A stretch of DNA of 64,000 bases from Lepas anatifera. Taxonomy: Eukaryota > Arthropoda > Thecostraca > Lepadidae. The stretch is taken from positions 366,001 through 430,000 of the forward strand of contig JAOTON010001525.1 in the NCBI GenBank assembly GCA_034440635.1. The letters are read 5' to 3'. A program made the translations under genes and the position numbers. Below are positions 49,547 through 60,480 of this stretch, one piece after another (within the stretch, counting starts at the first letter, position 1; every line of letters begins with the position of its first letter). The notes under the pieces were generated by a model. That model had not been told where the DNA came from and did no database searches. It was given only the letters and a program-made list of their open reading frames with translations.

Positions 49547-50470
49547 TTAACCTTTGTCCCGCCGGGGGTATCGATGCCCCTCCTGATGTTTCTCAAAGAT
49601 AGCGCAAAAACAGCGGCGTGGCGTGCTTCCGTGCTTGGTTTACCTTTTACCTGATGTTTTTTGAAACTTCGAACAAAATTTGAAATTATGGCCATAACAG
49701 GTCAAGTCACCAGGTAAGGTTAATCAAGGTGGCCTCACTTAAATTGTTTAGTTCTTCAACACCTAAATTTTGAAACGGATGTCCTGGAGCCCTTCTACGC
49801 TTGATAACCCTTTCATTGTCAACAAAATGCACATCAGGAATTTTTCGGTGACCTGAGGTCAGTTCATGAGGTGACCTTCCCCGCATTGGGATAGTGTGGA
49901 GAAAATATATATTATGCTGTAAAAGTCACAGAAAGGAATACAATGACTAAAAAGTATAGGGACACGTTGGTGTTCACCCTCTCAAAGGTTCCAGGAGCGA
50001 CAACAGGGCCAATCCTTTCACGTATCTGAGATCGTCAGAGGTCTCCAGAGGTCACAAGTCGTAATGTAGCCCTAATTTGCACAAATACACCTGAAGTTTA
50101 TTGATCTCTGGAGGTCAAACTGTTGACGTGATGTTTTATTGTTTAAGATGCTGGAAAAAAGCTGGGACAGTTCCATACCAAATGTTTTTTTCTCTCAAAC
50201 CACAATAGCTCTTTTGGTATCGTTGCTGTGCCCAGTTGTATCTAGCATGACACGTTTTAGTGGAACTTGACTAACTTGACCTTACGTGACCTCTGGAAGA
50301 AAAGCCATTGATATGAGCGGGTGGGTGCTGAAAGTAGACTGATATCGAACATAAATGTGCTTTCTAGCGCACTTTAAAATTTGCACTTGTCCTCATACTT
50401 TCGGAATTAGGGGTATCGATGTCCCCGAGGAATGAAGTTGCCGCCGGACCCCCGCCGGGTTTCGGTTTAA
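49547..50470 (+). mobile_element. TTAA-flanked element, diverged subfamily (copy C)
   Basis: TTAA lies at 49547-49550 and 50467-50470 (924 bp). Terminal palindromes GGGGTATCGATGCCCC-like sit at both ends. The conserved internal stretch AAAGATAGCGCAAAAACAGC and the right-end GCCGGACCCCC are recognisable, but the interior has diverged from copies A and B. It stands 71 bp from copy B. Confidence 0.85.
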
Positions 50471-51941
50471 TAGCCATGTATTGACAAATAAGCACTATTT
50501 TCGTTCTGAGCCAAATAACACAGTTGCCCCATTGACGTGGGAGTTTGAAGATAAGTTTGTCTTCCATTTCTATTTTCAGGTTTTACTGCAATTCCGTCAA
50601 GGGATATGGGTTTTAACCAGTGGTTATCCGGGACAACCTGTAAGATGTGTATTCACTGTAAATGAATAGCACCCGTCTCAGTAATCCGATTGAAACAAAT
50701 GGGGTAACGTTAGAAATCTTGCGCCTGATGCATTGCGGCATTATCAACGACCTGGAACTAACGCTGAGCACACGGGCCTGTCACGCATACCTGCATTATA
50801 GGTCAGAACGGGACAAAGATCTGTCACCGATTCCGCTCCCTCTTATTTTAGTTACTCCCGTCTTATTCCGCCCCGGGATATTTATGAAAAAGTGCTTCCG
50901 GGCAGTTTCATTCTGATTTTACCCTGGCATTTTCAAAACAAATCACCAGTGCCGTACCATATCGAATAAAACCGCCGGAACTTTGTTCCTCCGCGTTTTT
51001 CACGCGGTGTAGACTTCAACTCAACGCCCTGATGTATTTTCCATTCAAGTGCGCACCATTATTTGTAAGGGAAACTTCAAAATCATGTGAATGCAATGAG
51101 ATATGTCTCTGTTGCCACCTATTAGGCTCCTTCGTGCGTTTTGATCTAAGTCCACATCTGCGCTCAATGGGACGCAGCGGCAAGTGGTTTCGAGGGCCGT
51201 TCAGGTTTTTCTGAGAGGAACTGTTGAATCCAGGGTTTTGAGCGTGAATGAGGGTTCTGTAAGGCTTCACAAGCAAAACAGGTTACACGCTGTCGGATAA
51301 GTCCAGTCAGAACGCTCTAAAGGTCCCTGTTTAAGTGTTCCATGTTTAAACACGGAACCAGCATTCTGTTTAAAGCGCTGTATTTTTCAACGCTCACATT
51401 GTACTATTCTACTCAGCGAGGCTCGTGCGGAGAGCCAAGCACGACGTCCTTAACGGAAATACTGGCGGCCGGTCCATTCGTACACTGAGAAAAAAGTTTA
51501 CTCCGAAAAACAGTGTTCCATTTGGGTTCAAAATGACTTCATCTAAGGGCGGCCAAAAACCCCTTTTTTCGAGAGTTAATTACTCTTTTTAGTTTCCAGT
51601 AGTTTAATTTTCGTGGTAACCTGAGCATTTTTTTTCTAAGCACCACTACACGGGGTGTTCTATTACCCATATAAAAGAGTACCGGTATGCCAGAATTAAG
51701 GGTAGCAAATTAGTGGAGTAACGTTACTCCCACAGAATAGTGCCAAATTGACTCCAGTTTTCATTGGACTGGTTACTACCCCCGGAGTAACCGAGCCATT
51801 ACCCCTGAATCAGGAGTAATTCAAGCACCCTCCATTGTTCTTCGCGACTTTTTCACACACCAAAAATTTGATCGTATCATACAGCCTTTCGGGAGGCATA
51901 TCCATTTTCGACTACCCTAAGCAACACACTGTGCACTAGAC
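50471..51941. other. No gene recognised; end of another repeat
   Basis: ACACTGAGAAAAAAGTTTAC followed by TCC at 51487-51509 recurs, with small differences, on the opposite strand at 59954-59979, so both are probably ends of one repeat family. Between 51560 and 51830 GGAGTAAC/GTTACTCC words recur. Confidence 0.5.
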
Positions 51942-53003
51942 TTAACACGCGCATTGACGGGGGGGCGGGTACCCGCCCCCCCTCGGGTCTTTCAAAGATA
52001 GCAGAAAAACGGCGGCGCTACGCGCCGCCGTACTTGGCATACCTTTTCCCTCATCATTTTTACAACTTCTCTGAAAATTTTAAGGTTAGGTCATCTCAGG
52101 TCAGGTCACCAGTACAGGTCAAGTGACCCGACCTCAAAAAAAGTTTAAGATAGCATAAGTCGGAGCAGGGTGAACTTATCGATTGAAACTCATATCACAT
52201 AATGGCCCCACCAAAATCTCTAAAATATGTCCAGCATTTTTGATATCGATGACCTAAGGTCAGGCACGAGGTATGACCTCTCCATTGGAAATACATGGGA
52301 AAATGTTTTTTACAGAATAACTCAGTAACGGATGGTGATAGAGCATTTATTTTACCTGCATTAGACTCGCCTGGGCTTTGCAGTTCTAATGATTTGCATT
52401 TTATATAATTTGACCCTGACCTGACCTCAGGTCAGGTCAAATCCTTGATTTGACCTAGCAAGGTCAAATTATATATCATTCGATTCGGCTTGCTGAGAGG
52501 ATTCATACAGTTCAAGTCGTTTTGCTCTATCTTTACTTGTTCAGATGAAATGGCCGAAAAACTGAACTTAGGGGAGAGTGGGGAGAGTTGTATCATGGAC
52601 AAGTTGTATCAGAGCGATTTTTTCAAAACTATCCAAGAGATAGCGCTCCCGACACGACCAGATGATGCGGCAAGCGGTCCGCCATCTTTCTTTATACTGC
52701 CGTCTGCTTGGCTTGGCGCGTTTCGCGGTGAGTGCAGAAAATGCGTTTTCGGGGTGTCATTCTGTAAAATTTCGTCGTAAGGAAATGTGTGTTTTTGTCA
52801 TTCAGATGATCACGAATTGGAAGGATCGTTGTAGCAGTGGTAAGGGTAGATTCTAAGGCTTCGTGCGTGAGAAGGATTTTCTCGGCTGGCCACTGGTTGT
52901 TGAGCACGAGGACGTGTTTTCCAATGTGAGAGGGTGGTACATGTTGTATCAAGGCCAGGTGGGGTATGTTGTAACAGTGATACAACTCACCCCAATGTTC
53001 ATG

Positions 53004-53184
53004 CAGCTCATTAGGGGTGTCGCCACAGATTCTTTTTTCCAAAAAACACTACATTGTCACATCTAGCCACAACGAAAAATTAGGTAAAATATTTTTTATC
53101 CAAACAGTGCGGGTCAGGATAAGTGCAAGACGGACCACGCTGATGGAATGAAAGCAAAAGCAAAAATTAAAGTCTAACAAGTCC
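53004..53184 (+). repeat. Left copy of a ~183-bp direct repeat
   Basis: From CAGCTCATTAGGG to AACAAGTCC this is nearly the same as 55524-55708. Together they flank 2339 bp of unrelated sequence. The repeat does not begin TG or end CA, so it is not an ordinary LTR. Confidence 0.9.
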
Positions 53185-53895
53185 AGTGGCGAATCTAGGA
53201 TTTCGTTAGGGGCAGGCTCTGAGGGGGAGGGGCGCCGAACCTGGGGGTGCGGAATCTGAGGGGCGCCAATTTACCACCCAATAGGCGGTCAGTGTAGAAG
53301 AAAAAACGGGTTTAAAAACGTATTTGTAAATGTTTATTTTCATGAAAGCTACCTTTCAGTGAAACATGTTCACGTTTACCATCAAACATGTTTCGGGCCG
53401 GCAAGGTTTCGCCCAGAACGTAATGACTGGTACATTGGTAGAAGAAGCTGGACGCCCCCACTGATGCTAACTGAAGCATCATGAGCAAATAATACAGCTA
53501 ACTTCGATCTGGAAGAAAACTGAGGTGTCGTAACGACCACATCCACATATCATAGTTGTCTTGGCTAATGCTGGGTCCCTACAGAAACCCCGATTGACGC
53601 TACAATAAGCGCAATTAACAATGAATACAGTGAACTTTGTTGAACTTAAGTCATGGCGAAAGCTAAGGTGCCGTATCTACCACCTCCACATATCACAGTT
53701 GTTTTGACTAAGGCTAAGTCCCTACTGAAATCTCCGATTGACGCTAAACTAAGCATCAGAGGCCGAAGAGCCTCTGCGGGCCTGGGCCTCTGAGTTTTTG
53801 GTGGCTGCTCTGAGCTGATATTGAGTCCCCTCAGTTGATCTGGGACCGCTTTAGATAACCAGGACCTCACATTGAACTTGAATGTGTCGCCACTG
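53184..53895. mobile_element. Possible hAT-like element ends around minisatellite
   Basis: CAGTGGCGAATCTAGGA at 53184 and TCGCCACTG ending at 53895 look like the outer ends of the hAT-like family, but the flanking 8-mers (AACAAGTC and GAGCCTTC) do not match. A ~90-bp internal unit with CCACATATCACAGTTGT-like sequence occurs twice (about 53525-53595 and 53670-53745). Confidence 0.4.
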
Positions 53896-53921
53896 GAGCC
53901 TTCTGAGCTTTTCGGGGTCCC

Positions 53922-54956
53922 TTAACCCTCGCCCCACCGGGGGGGCCATCGATGGCCCCCTAAGGTTTTTCCGGGATAGCAGAAAAACGACGAGGCGCAG
54001 CACCGCGGTTGAGGGCTCTACCTCTCACTGCATCATTTTCCCATCATCCCTGAAATTTTTTACCCCGGGTCACCCAAGGTCAGGTCACCAGACGAGGTCA
54101 ACCAAGGTCACCTCACTTCACCTTTAGAGCTCTGTAAGAGCTACATTTCAAAGTCGATCGATTTGAAACTTCCTACACTTTATGACCCCTCCAGGGTCTA
54201 CAAGGTGTATATCCGGGATTTTTCGATTTCGTGCCCTGAGGTCAGGTCACGAGGCGACCTCTCCCATTGGAAAAGCATGGGGAAAAGCTATTTCATGATA
54301 CAAAAGCCACAAAAATGATTGCAAATACTCAGACTGCTCAGAACAACGTTTTTGGACACACTTTCACGGATCCCAGGGGTCATATTTGCCCTTTGGTTTT
54401 TCCAAGGTCATCCAAGGTCACCAGAGCTCAAAAACAGTATTTTGACAATAACTTTTGACCTAATTAAGCTAGAGCGGTGAAACAAACACCATCGTGTTTG
54501 TCATGTCACTGGCTTTCATTTGATATACGGCAAGGTCACTTTTTGACCTTTCGTGACCTCAGGTCATATTAGGTCACAAGGTGACCTCTGGCGGTCAAAC
54601 CACTGGCGGGAGGTCTTTACGTTCCACATAGCGGAAAAAGTACTGGCAATTTGCTATCAAATGCACTTTACCAGGCCTCAATAGCTCTAATGACATAAGA
54701 GTTATGCCCAGTTGGCTTAATCATTGCATATTTGAGTGAAAATAGCCGATCTTGACCTAATTTGACCTCTGGAGGTCAAACCATTGACCTGAGCACTAAA
54801 ACATGCGAAGTAATTTCTTACTGAATTCACGCGAGCTTTCTATTGCACTTTGCAGATTTGCGCTAACGCCCATATTTTCGGAGTTAGAGGGGGGCCATCG
54901 ATGGCCCCCCCGGTGGGGCGAAGGTGGCGCCGGACCCCCGGTGGGGCGCGGGTTAA
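53922..54956 (+). mobile_element. TTAA-flanked AGGTCA-rich element (copy A)
   Basis: TTAA at 53922-53925 and 54953-54956 bounds 1035 bp. A perfect 20-bp palindrome, GGGGGCCATCGATGGCCCCC, sits near each end (53941-53960 and 54890-54909). The word CGCCCCACCGG (53930-53940) appears as its complement at 54910-54920 and 54938-54948, with AAGGTGGC between them. I counted 19 exact AGGTCA/TGACCT words from 54074 to 54790, including overlapping AGGTCAGGTCA and everted TGACCTCAGGTCA. It is inserted in minisatellite sequence. No coding frame. Confidence 0.92.
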
Positions 54957-55523
54957 TTGGTGTAGGCCCCCTCAACAGATCCTGGGCCCTCTTGAGTTAA
55001 TTGTTAGCTATCTGAGAGCGAGTTTTCAGGTTGCCCCCTGGGCTGTTCTGAGACCGTGAAAGAGTATTGCACAGGAGCTTACTGGCTTGGCCTTGATCCT
55101 TCGCTGCTTTGGGCCCCCTAAGCTAAAATAACCCTGTAGGTGAAATTATTGTGGCAGCCATGAGCTGGTCTAGGGCCCGTGATAGGATTTACTTAATGGG
55201 CCTCTGGTTTGATCATAAGGCCCCTAGCTGGATTAGTCTCCCCTGAGCTGGCAAGGGTCCCCCTGGGTTGGTATCGTGTTCGTTTAACTGATATAGACCC
55301 CTTCAGCTTGTATGGGGCCCGTTGTGCGTATCTGGGCCCTATGAGTTCGTCGAGACACCCAGCTAGTCTGGCAATCTTAGTTTGTATGGGCCTCCTGAGC
55401 TGCTTTGGGCCCCCTCAGCGTGTCTAGGCCCCATGAGTTGAAGGTTGGCCCCCTGGGCTAGTTTTGGCCCCCTGAGCTGATTTAGGACCCGTTTAAATGG
55501 GTAGGCACCCCACGCTGCCTATA
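54957..55523 (-). repeat. Degenerate minisatellite (CCCCCTGAGCTG type)
   Basis: Words such as CCCCCTGAGCTGATTT, CCCCTGAGCTGG and CCCCCTGGGCTAG recur every 20-35 bases with heavy decay. The same array continues left of copy A at about 53760-53921, showing that copy A landed in it. The unit is the reverse complement of the array at 61380-63780. Confidence 0.8.
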
Positions 55524-55708
55524 CAGCTCATTAGGGATGTCGCCACAGATTCATTTTTTCCAAAAAACACTATATCATCACAGGTAGCCACAACGAAAAA
55601 AATAGGTAAGAATATTTTTTTCTGCAAAAAGTGCGGGCCAGGATAAGTACAAGACAGGCCACGCTGATGGAATGAAAGCAAAAACAAAAATTAAAGTCCA
55701 ACAAGTCC
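55524..55708 (+). repeat. Right copy of the ~183-bp direct repeat
   Basis: See 53004-53184. This copy is followed by CGAGAAGTTATGG, probably the original continuation of element T2. Confidence 0.9.
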
Positions 55709-56651
55709 CGAGAAGTTATGGCCACATCCCCACCTTCGCTTCAAAAATTCGAGGGACACCCCTGCTCGCCCCCCCCGCCTCCCACTTCCCACGTCCATGC
55801 AATTCATCCGTATCCCTGATACAACCCTTCCCGTAACTATTGTGAGAGGATTACTTAGTAAGTCCATAACTAATACGTTTAGGCTTTTCAGATTGAACAG
55901 TTGCAGATTGAACAGACTTTAGCCCTGGCTTAAGTCTGCTGGTACCTAGTGAAGAATTTGCCCGTTTCGACGCATCGTGTTGGCTTCCTTTTTCCAAACT
56001 GGTCACTTTTACACTTGGACGGTTGATGTTTCGTTTGCGCTTTTTGTCGCCATGAATTTCGTACTGTATTGGCCATAGTTAGGTTCAATAAAATGCAAGT
56101 TAAGTTTATAATTAAATTCTAAATTCGTTGTAGGTTGTTCCCACGGCCATGATCGGTAGCAGGCACAGTCTCCAAAACGTGACACACTGTTACAACTTAA
56201 CCCACCATGTGATACAACTCACCCAACCGGTGGGGTAAGTTGTATCAAGTGAAAAGGTCCATTCGCCGGGCAGTAGGAGACAAACCAGTAAAGATTAAGA
56301 AAAAAATATATCGGCAAAAGGAAGCCAAAGGATGCAGCTACGAGATGGTATTGAAATCACGGGGCCATCCCAAGTAGTTACGAAATTAATGAACCTGGAG
56401 TAAAAACTGATACAACCCACCCCACCCTCCCCTACATGTTATCCCTATGACGGCATGTTTTGACCTCTCGTGACCTTGAATATGACCTGACAAAAAAATG
56501 GTTCAAATGTTTTCGATGGAGAAGTAGATGGGAAACCCAACGCCGTTTACCGTTTTTTTGCTACCTACCGTGGTTCTCGAGATCTTAGGGGGCGGGTACC
56601 CGCCCCCGTCAATGCGAAGGTGGCTCAGACCCCTGTCAATGCGCATGTTAA

Positions 56652-58089
56652 TAACTACCTATTTGATGGCAGGTTTTCATGTTATATAGCGTCCATCAAT
56701 TGACAATTAAATGCACAAACGCTGGTGCGCCCTATATAGCACTATGCATAACGCAAATACTACGATGGTTCAAGCATTTCACAGCAGGAAAATGAGCTTA
56801 GACTCACAAGTCATCCACTGAGGCAGAGATCAAACACAATTAATAAACTTGTCATTTTATTGGTGAAAGAAACATTGAACCTCAACAGTTTATCCTTCAT
56901 GTTATTTCTGCTTTACAGCAGAAACTCCTTTTCTTCTAAGGCTGACTGCTCTCCCCAGTATCTTTCCACAACTAACTAATTTATGTTTTGAAGTACTTCG
57001 ATGAAAAACATGTTTTCTTTGTGCCTATTTGCTTGCTTATACTAGCCATTTCTGAGTGGATTCTGCATCTCTTGGGCAATGCAAGAGCAAGATGAAGCTG
57101 TGGAAGGGTCAAACTTGTCAACATTTGCTCTTGCATCTAGAGCTGGCAGGCCAATTTGAAAATTATGAGCTCCCACTAGATGGTTTGTACCTGACATATT
57201 CACTTCACCATTTTTCATAGAGGACATGGGAATGGCTCCATAGATAACATTTTCTTTTTACCTGACGCAGAAAGCTTCTGAAAATAATTTTCTAGCTAGA
57301 GCAAGGTGTTAGTATCAATATGTTAGCAGGAAATTGGTTAAATGACTTCCTTTGAAATGGTATACTGACAATACGAAGTAACAAATAGGCTATCACAATT
57401 TATATTTTGTTCACTCATATATGACTAAGATTTTGAATTCATCGGGATATTCATAAGATGACAGTACAGCATAGACATGTGCAACTGTAGGAATTATTCA
57501 ATATTTGATTATAAATATTGATACAGGTTTGAGTAACTTGCTTTTGATCCTGGCATGAGTAACAGATGGAAAGCTAGAGCTTCATGCTTTTACATTCCTG
57601 ATGTATGTCTAAAAGCCCATGTCTTAAAATTAATTATAAATGCATTTTCAAAAGCTGCTGGTGAATGAATAATATTATGTTTCAGTGGAAAAAATTAGCT
57701 TTGTACTGAAAAAGGCTTATTTAACTTACAGAAAATTGATTTTGAAGTCCCAGTTCAGTTAAAGCCTGGAATGAGCCTGGGTGAAGCCCGTTATCAGCCC
57801 GGCATTGGCCTAAATCAGGCCTTCAGGCCTGGTCCAAGCCCGTGGGCCTGAGCCGGGCTTTTGCCCTGGGCCTAGAAAGTCCCACTTCTACTCTGCATGC
57901 AATGTGCTGCACCTGACCACATGTATGGAAGTAGCCAATTTTGTCCTATGCCTATGTGCAAGCTTTCCAAACTGGCCTGAGATGTCAGAATTTTCCCCAA
58001 ATTATAGTTTCCTTCCATGGAGACAGAGCACCTAAATATAAGGGAGGGGCATCCATTCAAAGAGGTCATGCTCCACCCCCCCATATTTC
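56652..58089. other. No gene recognised
   Basis: AT-rich sequence. A patch at 57755-57875 repeats AGCCCGG/GGCCTG words. I see no coding signal. Confidence 0.45.
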
Positions 58090-58732
58090 TTCAACCAGAA
58101 AAGGATCTGGGGATCCTTATACAGAAAGAATTGAAATTTGGCAGCCAAGGCTAACAGCAAGGTGAACCAGATTCTCAGGGTGATTAGGAAAGCCTTTGAC
58201 AACATAGACCAAGAGACATTGCCCTTATTAAACAAGAGCCTTGGCAGACTCCTACTTGAGTATGGAAACCCCATTTGCGGCCCATTCTATAAGACAGAGC
58301 AGATCATGCTGGAGCAAGTGCAGTGCCAAGCAACTTGCCTGATACAGAATATACTACCTTACAAAGAAAGATACCTTACAAAGAAAGAAAGATACCTTAC
58401 AAAGAAAGGTCGAGACACCTGTCACTGTTGCCTTCCCTTCTGTGCAAACAACAGAGATGTGACCTGATATGGATGTATAACCTTAGAACTGGGCATACTG
58501 GACTGAGTAGAGACAAGTTCCTCCAGATGGCTCCTGACAATGCAACAGAGGGCATGAGCTTTAGGTCTTCACACCAGAAGCCGGTCCAAGAGAACGGAGA
58601 AGCCATTTCAGCATCAGAAGCATTAACAACTGCAACTCGCTAAAAAGCTGGGTCATCAAGTCAGAAAGTACAAACTTGTTCAAAACCAGCCTTCATAAAT
58701 ACTGGAATCAGTTTTTGTATGAAACACTTTAC
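58090..58732 (+). pseudogene. C-terminal relic of a CR1/RTE-like reverse transcriptase
   Basis: EKDLGILIQKELKF (about 58095-58136) is followed by a stop and then AKANSKVNQILRVIRKAFDN, LLEYGNPICGPFYK, LEQVQCQATCLIQNILPYKER and, after frame changes, CDLIWMYNL and SWVIKSESTNLFKTSLHKYW, ending in a stop at about 58732. This is the thumb and C-terminal pattern of vertebrate- and invertebrate-type LINE polymerases; the catalytic palm is absent. An expanded CTTACAAAGAAAGATAC unit, three times at 58358-58410, and several frameshifts show it is dead. Confidence 0.8.
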
Positions 58733-59980
58733 TAAGCATATTCCATCTCCTAAGTACCCGAGCTCATCAAGGTAGGGACAACAGAGGCTTCGCCAGAAGC
58801 CTGAATGTTCCCGAAACCACAAGGTCAATGTCAGGTCAAGCTCAACAGTGGTATCTATGCAAGCCCCTGGGCCAAGACAGGCAAACGCTACCCAAAACCA
58901 GCGCCTTACCTTACCAAACAATTTCAGACTAATAGAGTCACTATGGCCCACTGGCTCAGATTCTCCAACGAGCTCAGGAGATAAGTGCATTTCAACATGC
59001 TCTTCCTCAGGAAAAGGAACCTGAGAGTGGCCAAGAATTGACCTTCTTGAGCCAGGACAGGTTGGATGGATCATTCAAGTTCCGAGACGTGGAACACGGG
59101 CAAAGCCCAGTGTGTTTCAAGCAGATTTTTTAACTGGTTCAGGGTCTGAGCCTCTACAACCGACACTGGAAAGAATTTCTAATTGTTGATTATTCTGACC
59201 CCAAAGAAGTTGCCCTAAGTATTCCCTCAGGACAAGGATAAACCAATGTGCGTGCAATCTAATCAAAACCTATCTGACGAGGCACCTACCAGGTACCTAC
59301 ACTATCAGACTATACTCCATCAGGTGAGTGGATCAGGTTATAATCTGGTGAGACTAAGAATATTGATATGGGAAATCCAGCCGTGATAGGTACCTTGCCC
59401 GGACTCTTACCTTTATAAGTACAGGTATGTTTGTCGAATCCCACATAAGCCCTTCGATACGTCAAAATCACATAAGAATATCAGAAACGAACAGCAGGAT
59501 ATCGTCTTGATAAATTCAACAAATAAGGAAGCCCACTTCTATAGGTTCGAGATGATAATAACAAAAAATATAGGTTCAAACTATACCCCCACCATCCATG
59601 CGCCGCCGACTTGTGATCTGTGGCGCGTTTCCGGCTTTTCGCAAAATGGCCATTGTGTTGGCAGTTCTGAAGAGTTCTGTTACTCCCTGACGATATTAAA
59701 TACTTCAAAAATCCAGCATTGATTACTCTGCCTTCTCGCCCCGGCCCCTCAGGTCAGGGAGTCCCCATTTGAGGCGTACGTGGACGACACAATTTAAGAC
59801 AGTCCTCTTAATTGGAGTCCCATTCAAATTGACTGAAGTTTAGAGAGTGCGCTGACTATTTTGCACTCATCTCCCCGATAACCTGCGTTCCATGACTACA
59901 TATTTTGTCTTTTGGTATGCTACTTTCCGGCGCATTAGTCTTCAGACCCCGGGTGGAGTAAACTTTTTCCTCAGTGTAGC
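58733..59980. other. No gene recognised; end of a repeat at the right edge
   Basis: GGAGTAAACTTTTTCCTCAG followed by TGTA at 59956-59979 is the reverse complement of the repeat end at 51487. The rest has only short open frames. Confidence 0.45.
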
Positions 59981-60480
59981 TTAACACCCGCCCCAAAGGG
60001 GTGTTTGAACACTTCCCCGGGTTTTTCCTACGGTGACAGAACACGGTGGCGTGCAGTACCGCCGTACTTGTCACACATTATTATTGATGAATTGACCAAA
60101 CATGATAATGATATGCAAGGTTAGGTTGCATTGCATTGCTGCACTGTGGCATTGTAAATATGCATTGATGTACGGTTTTATTGGTGGACTTCAGCTGTAA
60201 TTGGGTTTACACATACCTGTTGCTGATAAACCTGAATAAATGAAATGAAATATCCAACCTTTCTCAATATGTTAAGCTGGGATAATCTCGGATCAGGTGA
60301 CCAGGCCAAATCAAGTGACCGCACTTCCAGAAACGTTTCAAGTGGCACCAGTGAAAACAGGTTTTATCTATTGATCTAGTATTCATACCACATGATTCGC
60401 CCACTGAGTACCACAAGTTCCGGTAACGGGGTTCTTATATCGATGACCGAGTGTCAGGTACGGGTCATGAACAGAACAGA
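59981..60480 (+). mobile_element. TTAA-family element, truncated (copy K)
   Basis: TTAA at 59981-59984 is followed by the single-word end (CACCCGCCCCAAAGGGG), GGGTTTTTCC, a decayed GGTGG/CCGCC stem and AAGGTTAGGT, as in copies D and E. About 165 bp of foreign sequence at 60128-60290, ending in an AATAAATGAAATGAAAT tail, interrupts it and may be a small retroposon. The right end is missing. Confidence 0.65.

Larger units (their letters stand above)
52571..56432. mobile_element. TA-flanked element with repeated GTTGTATCA word (T2)
   Basis: The ends GGGGAGAGTGGGGAGAG-TTGTATCA and GGGGAGGGTGGGGTGGG-TTGTATCA (complement of the right end) match at 22 of 25 positions and are flanked by TA at 52569-52570 and 56433-56434. 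GTTGTATCA or its complement occurs at 52587, 52603, 52943, 52978, 55817, 56210, 56239 and 56408. It lies inside copy E; comparison with copy D gives the approximate unoccupied sequence. A 2.3 kb segment was later added at 53185-55523. Frames at 52490-53066 resemble no transposase I know. Confidence 0.82.
51942..56651 (+). mobile_element. TTAA-flanked AGGTCA-rich element, interrupted (copy E)
   Basis: TTAA lies at 51942-51945 and 56648-56651. The element's own sequence is the two arms 51942-52570 and 56433-56651, about 0.85 kb, matching copy D. A perfect palindrome GGGGGCGGGTACCCGCCCCC sits at both ends (51961-51980 and 56588-56607). The word CGCATTGAC at the left (51950-51958) appears as its complement twice at the right (56608-56616 and 56635-56643), around AAGGTGGC. 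A 9-bp stem CGGCGGCGC pairs 52010-52018 with 52022-52030. The middle is filled by element T2. Confidence 0.9.

Noticed and set aside
53004..55708. LTR retrotransposon with short LTRs
   Set aside because: The direct repeats lack TG...CA ends and a short flanking duplication, and there is no gag or pol between them.
51942..56651. CRISPR-like array from repeated AGGTCA and palindromes
   Set aside because: Spacing and words are irregular, no cas genes exist, and the genome is clearly eukaryotic.
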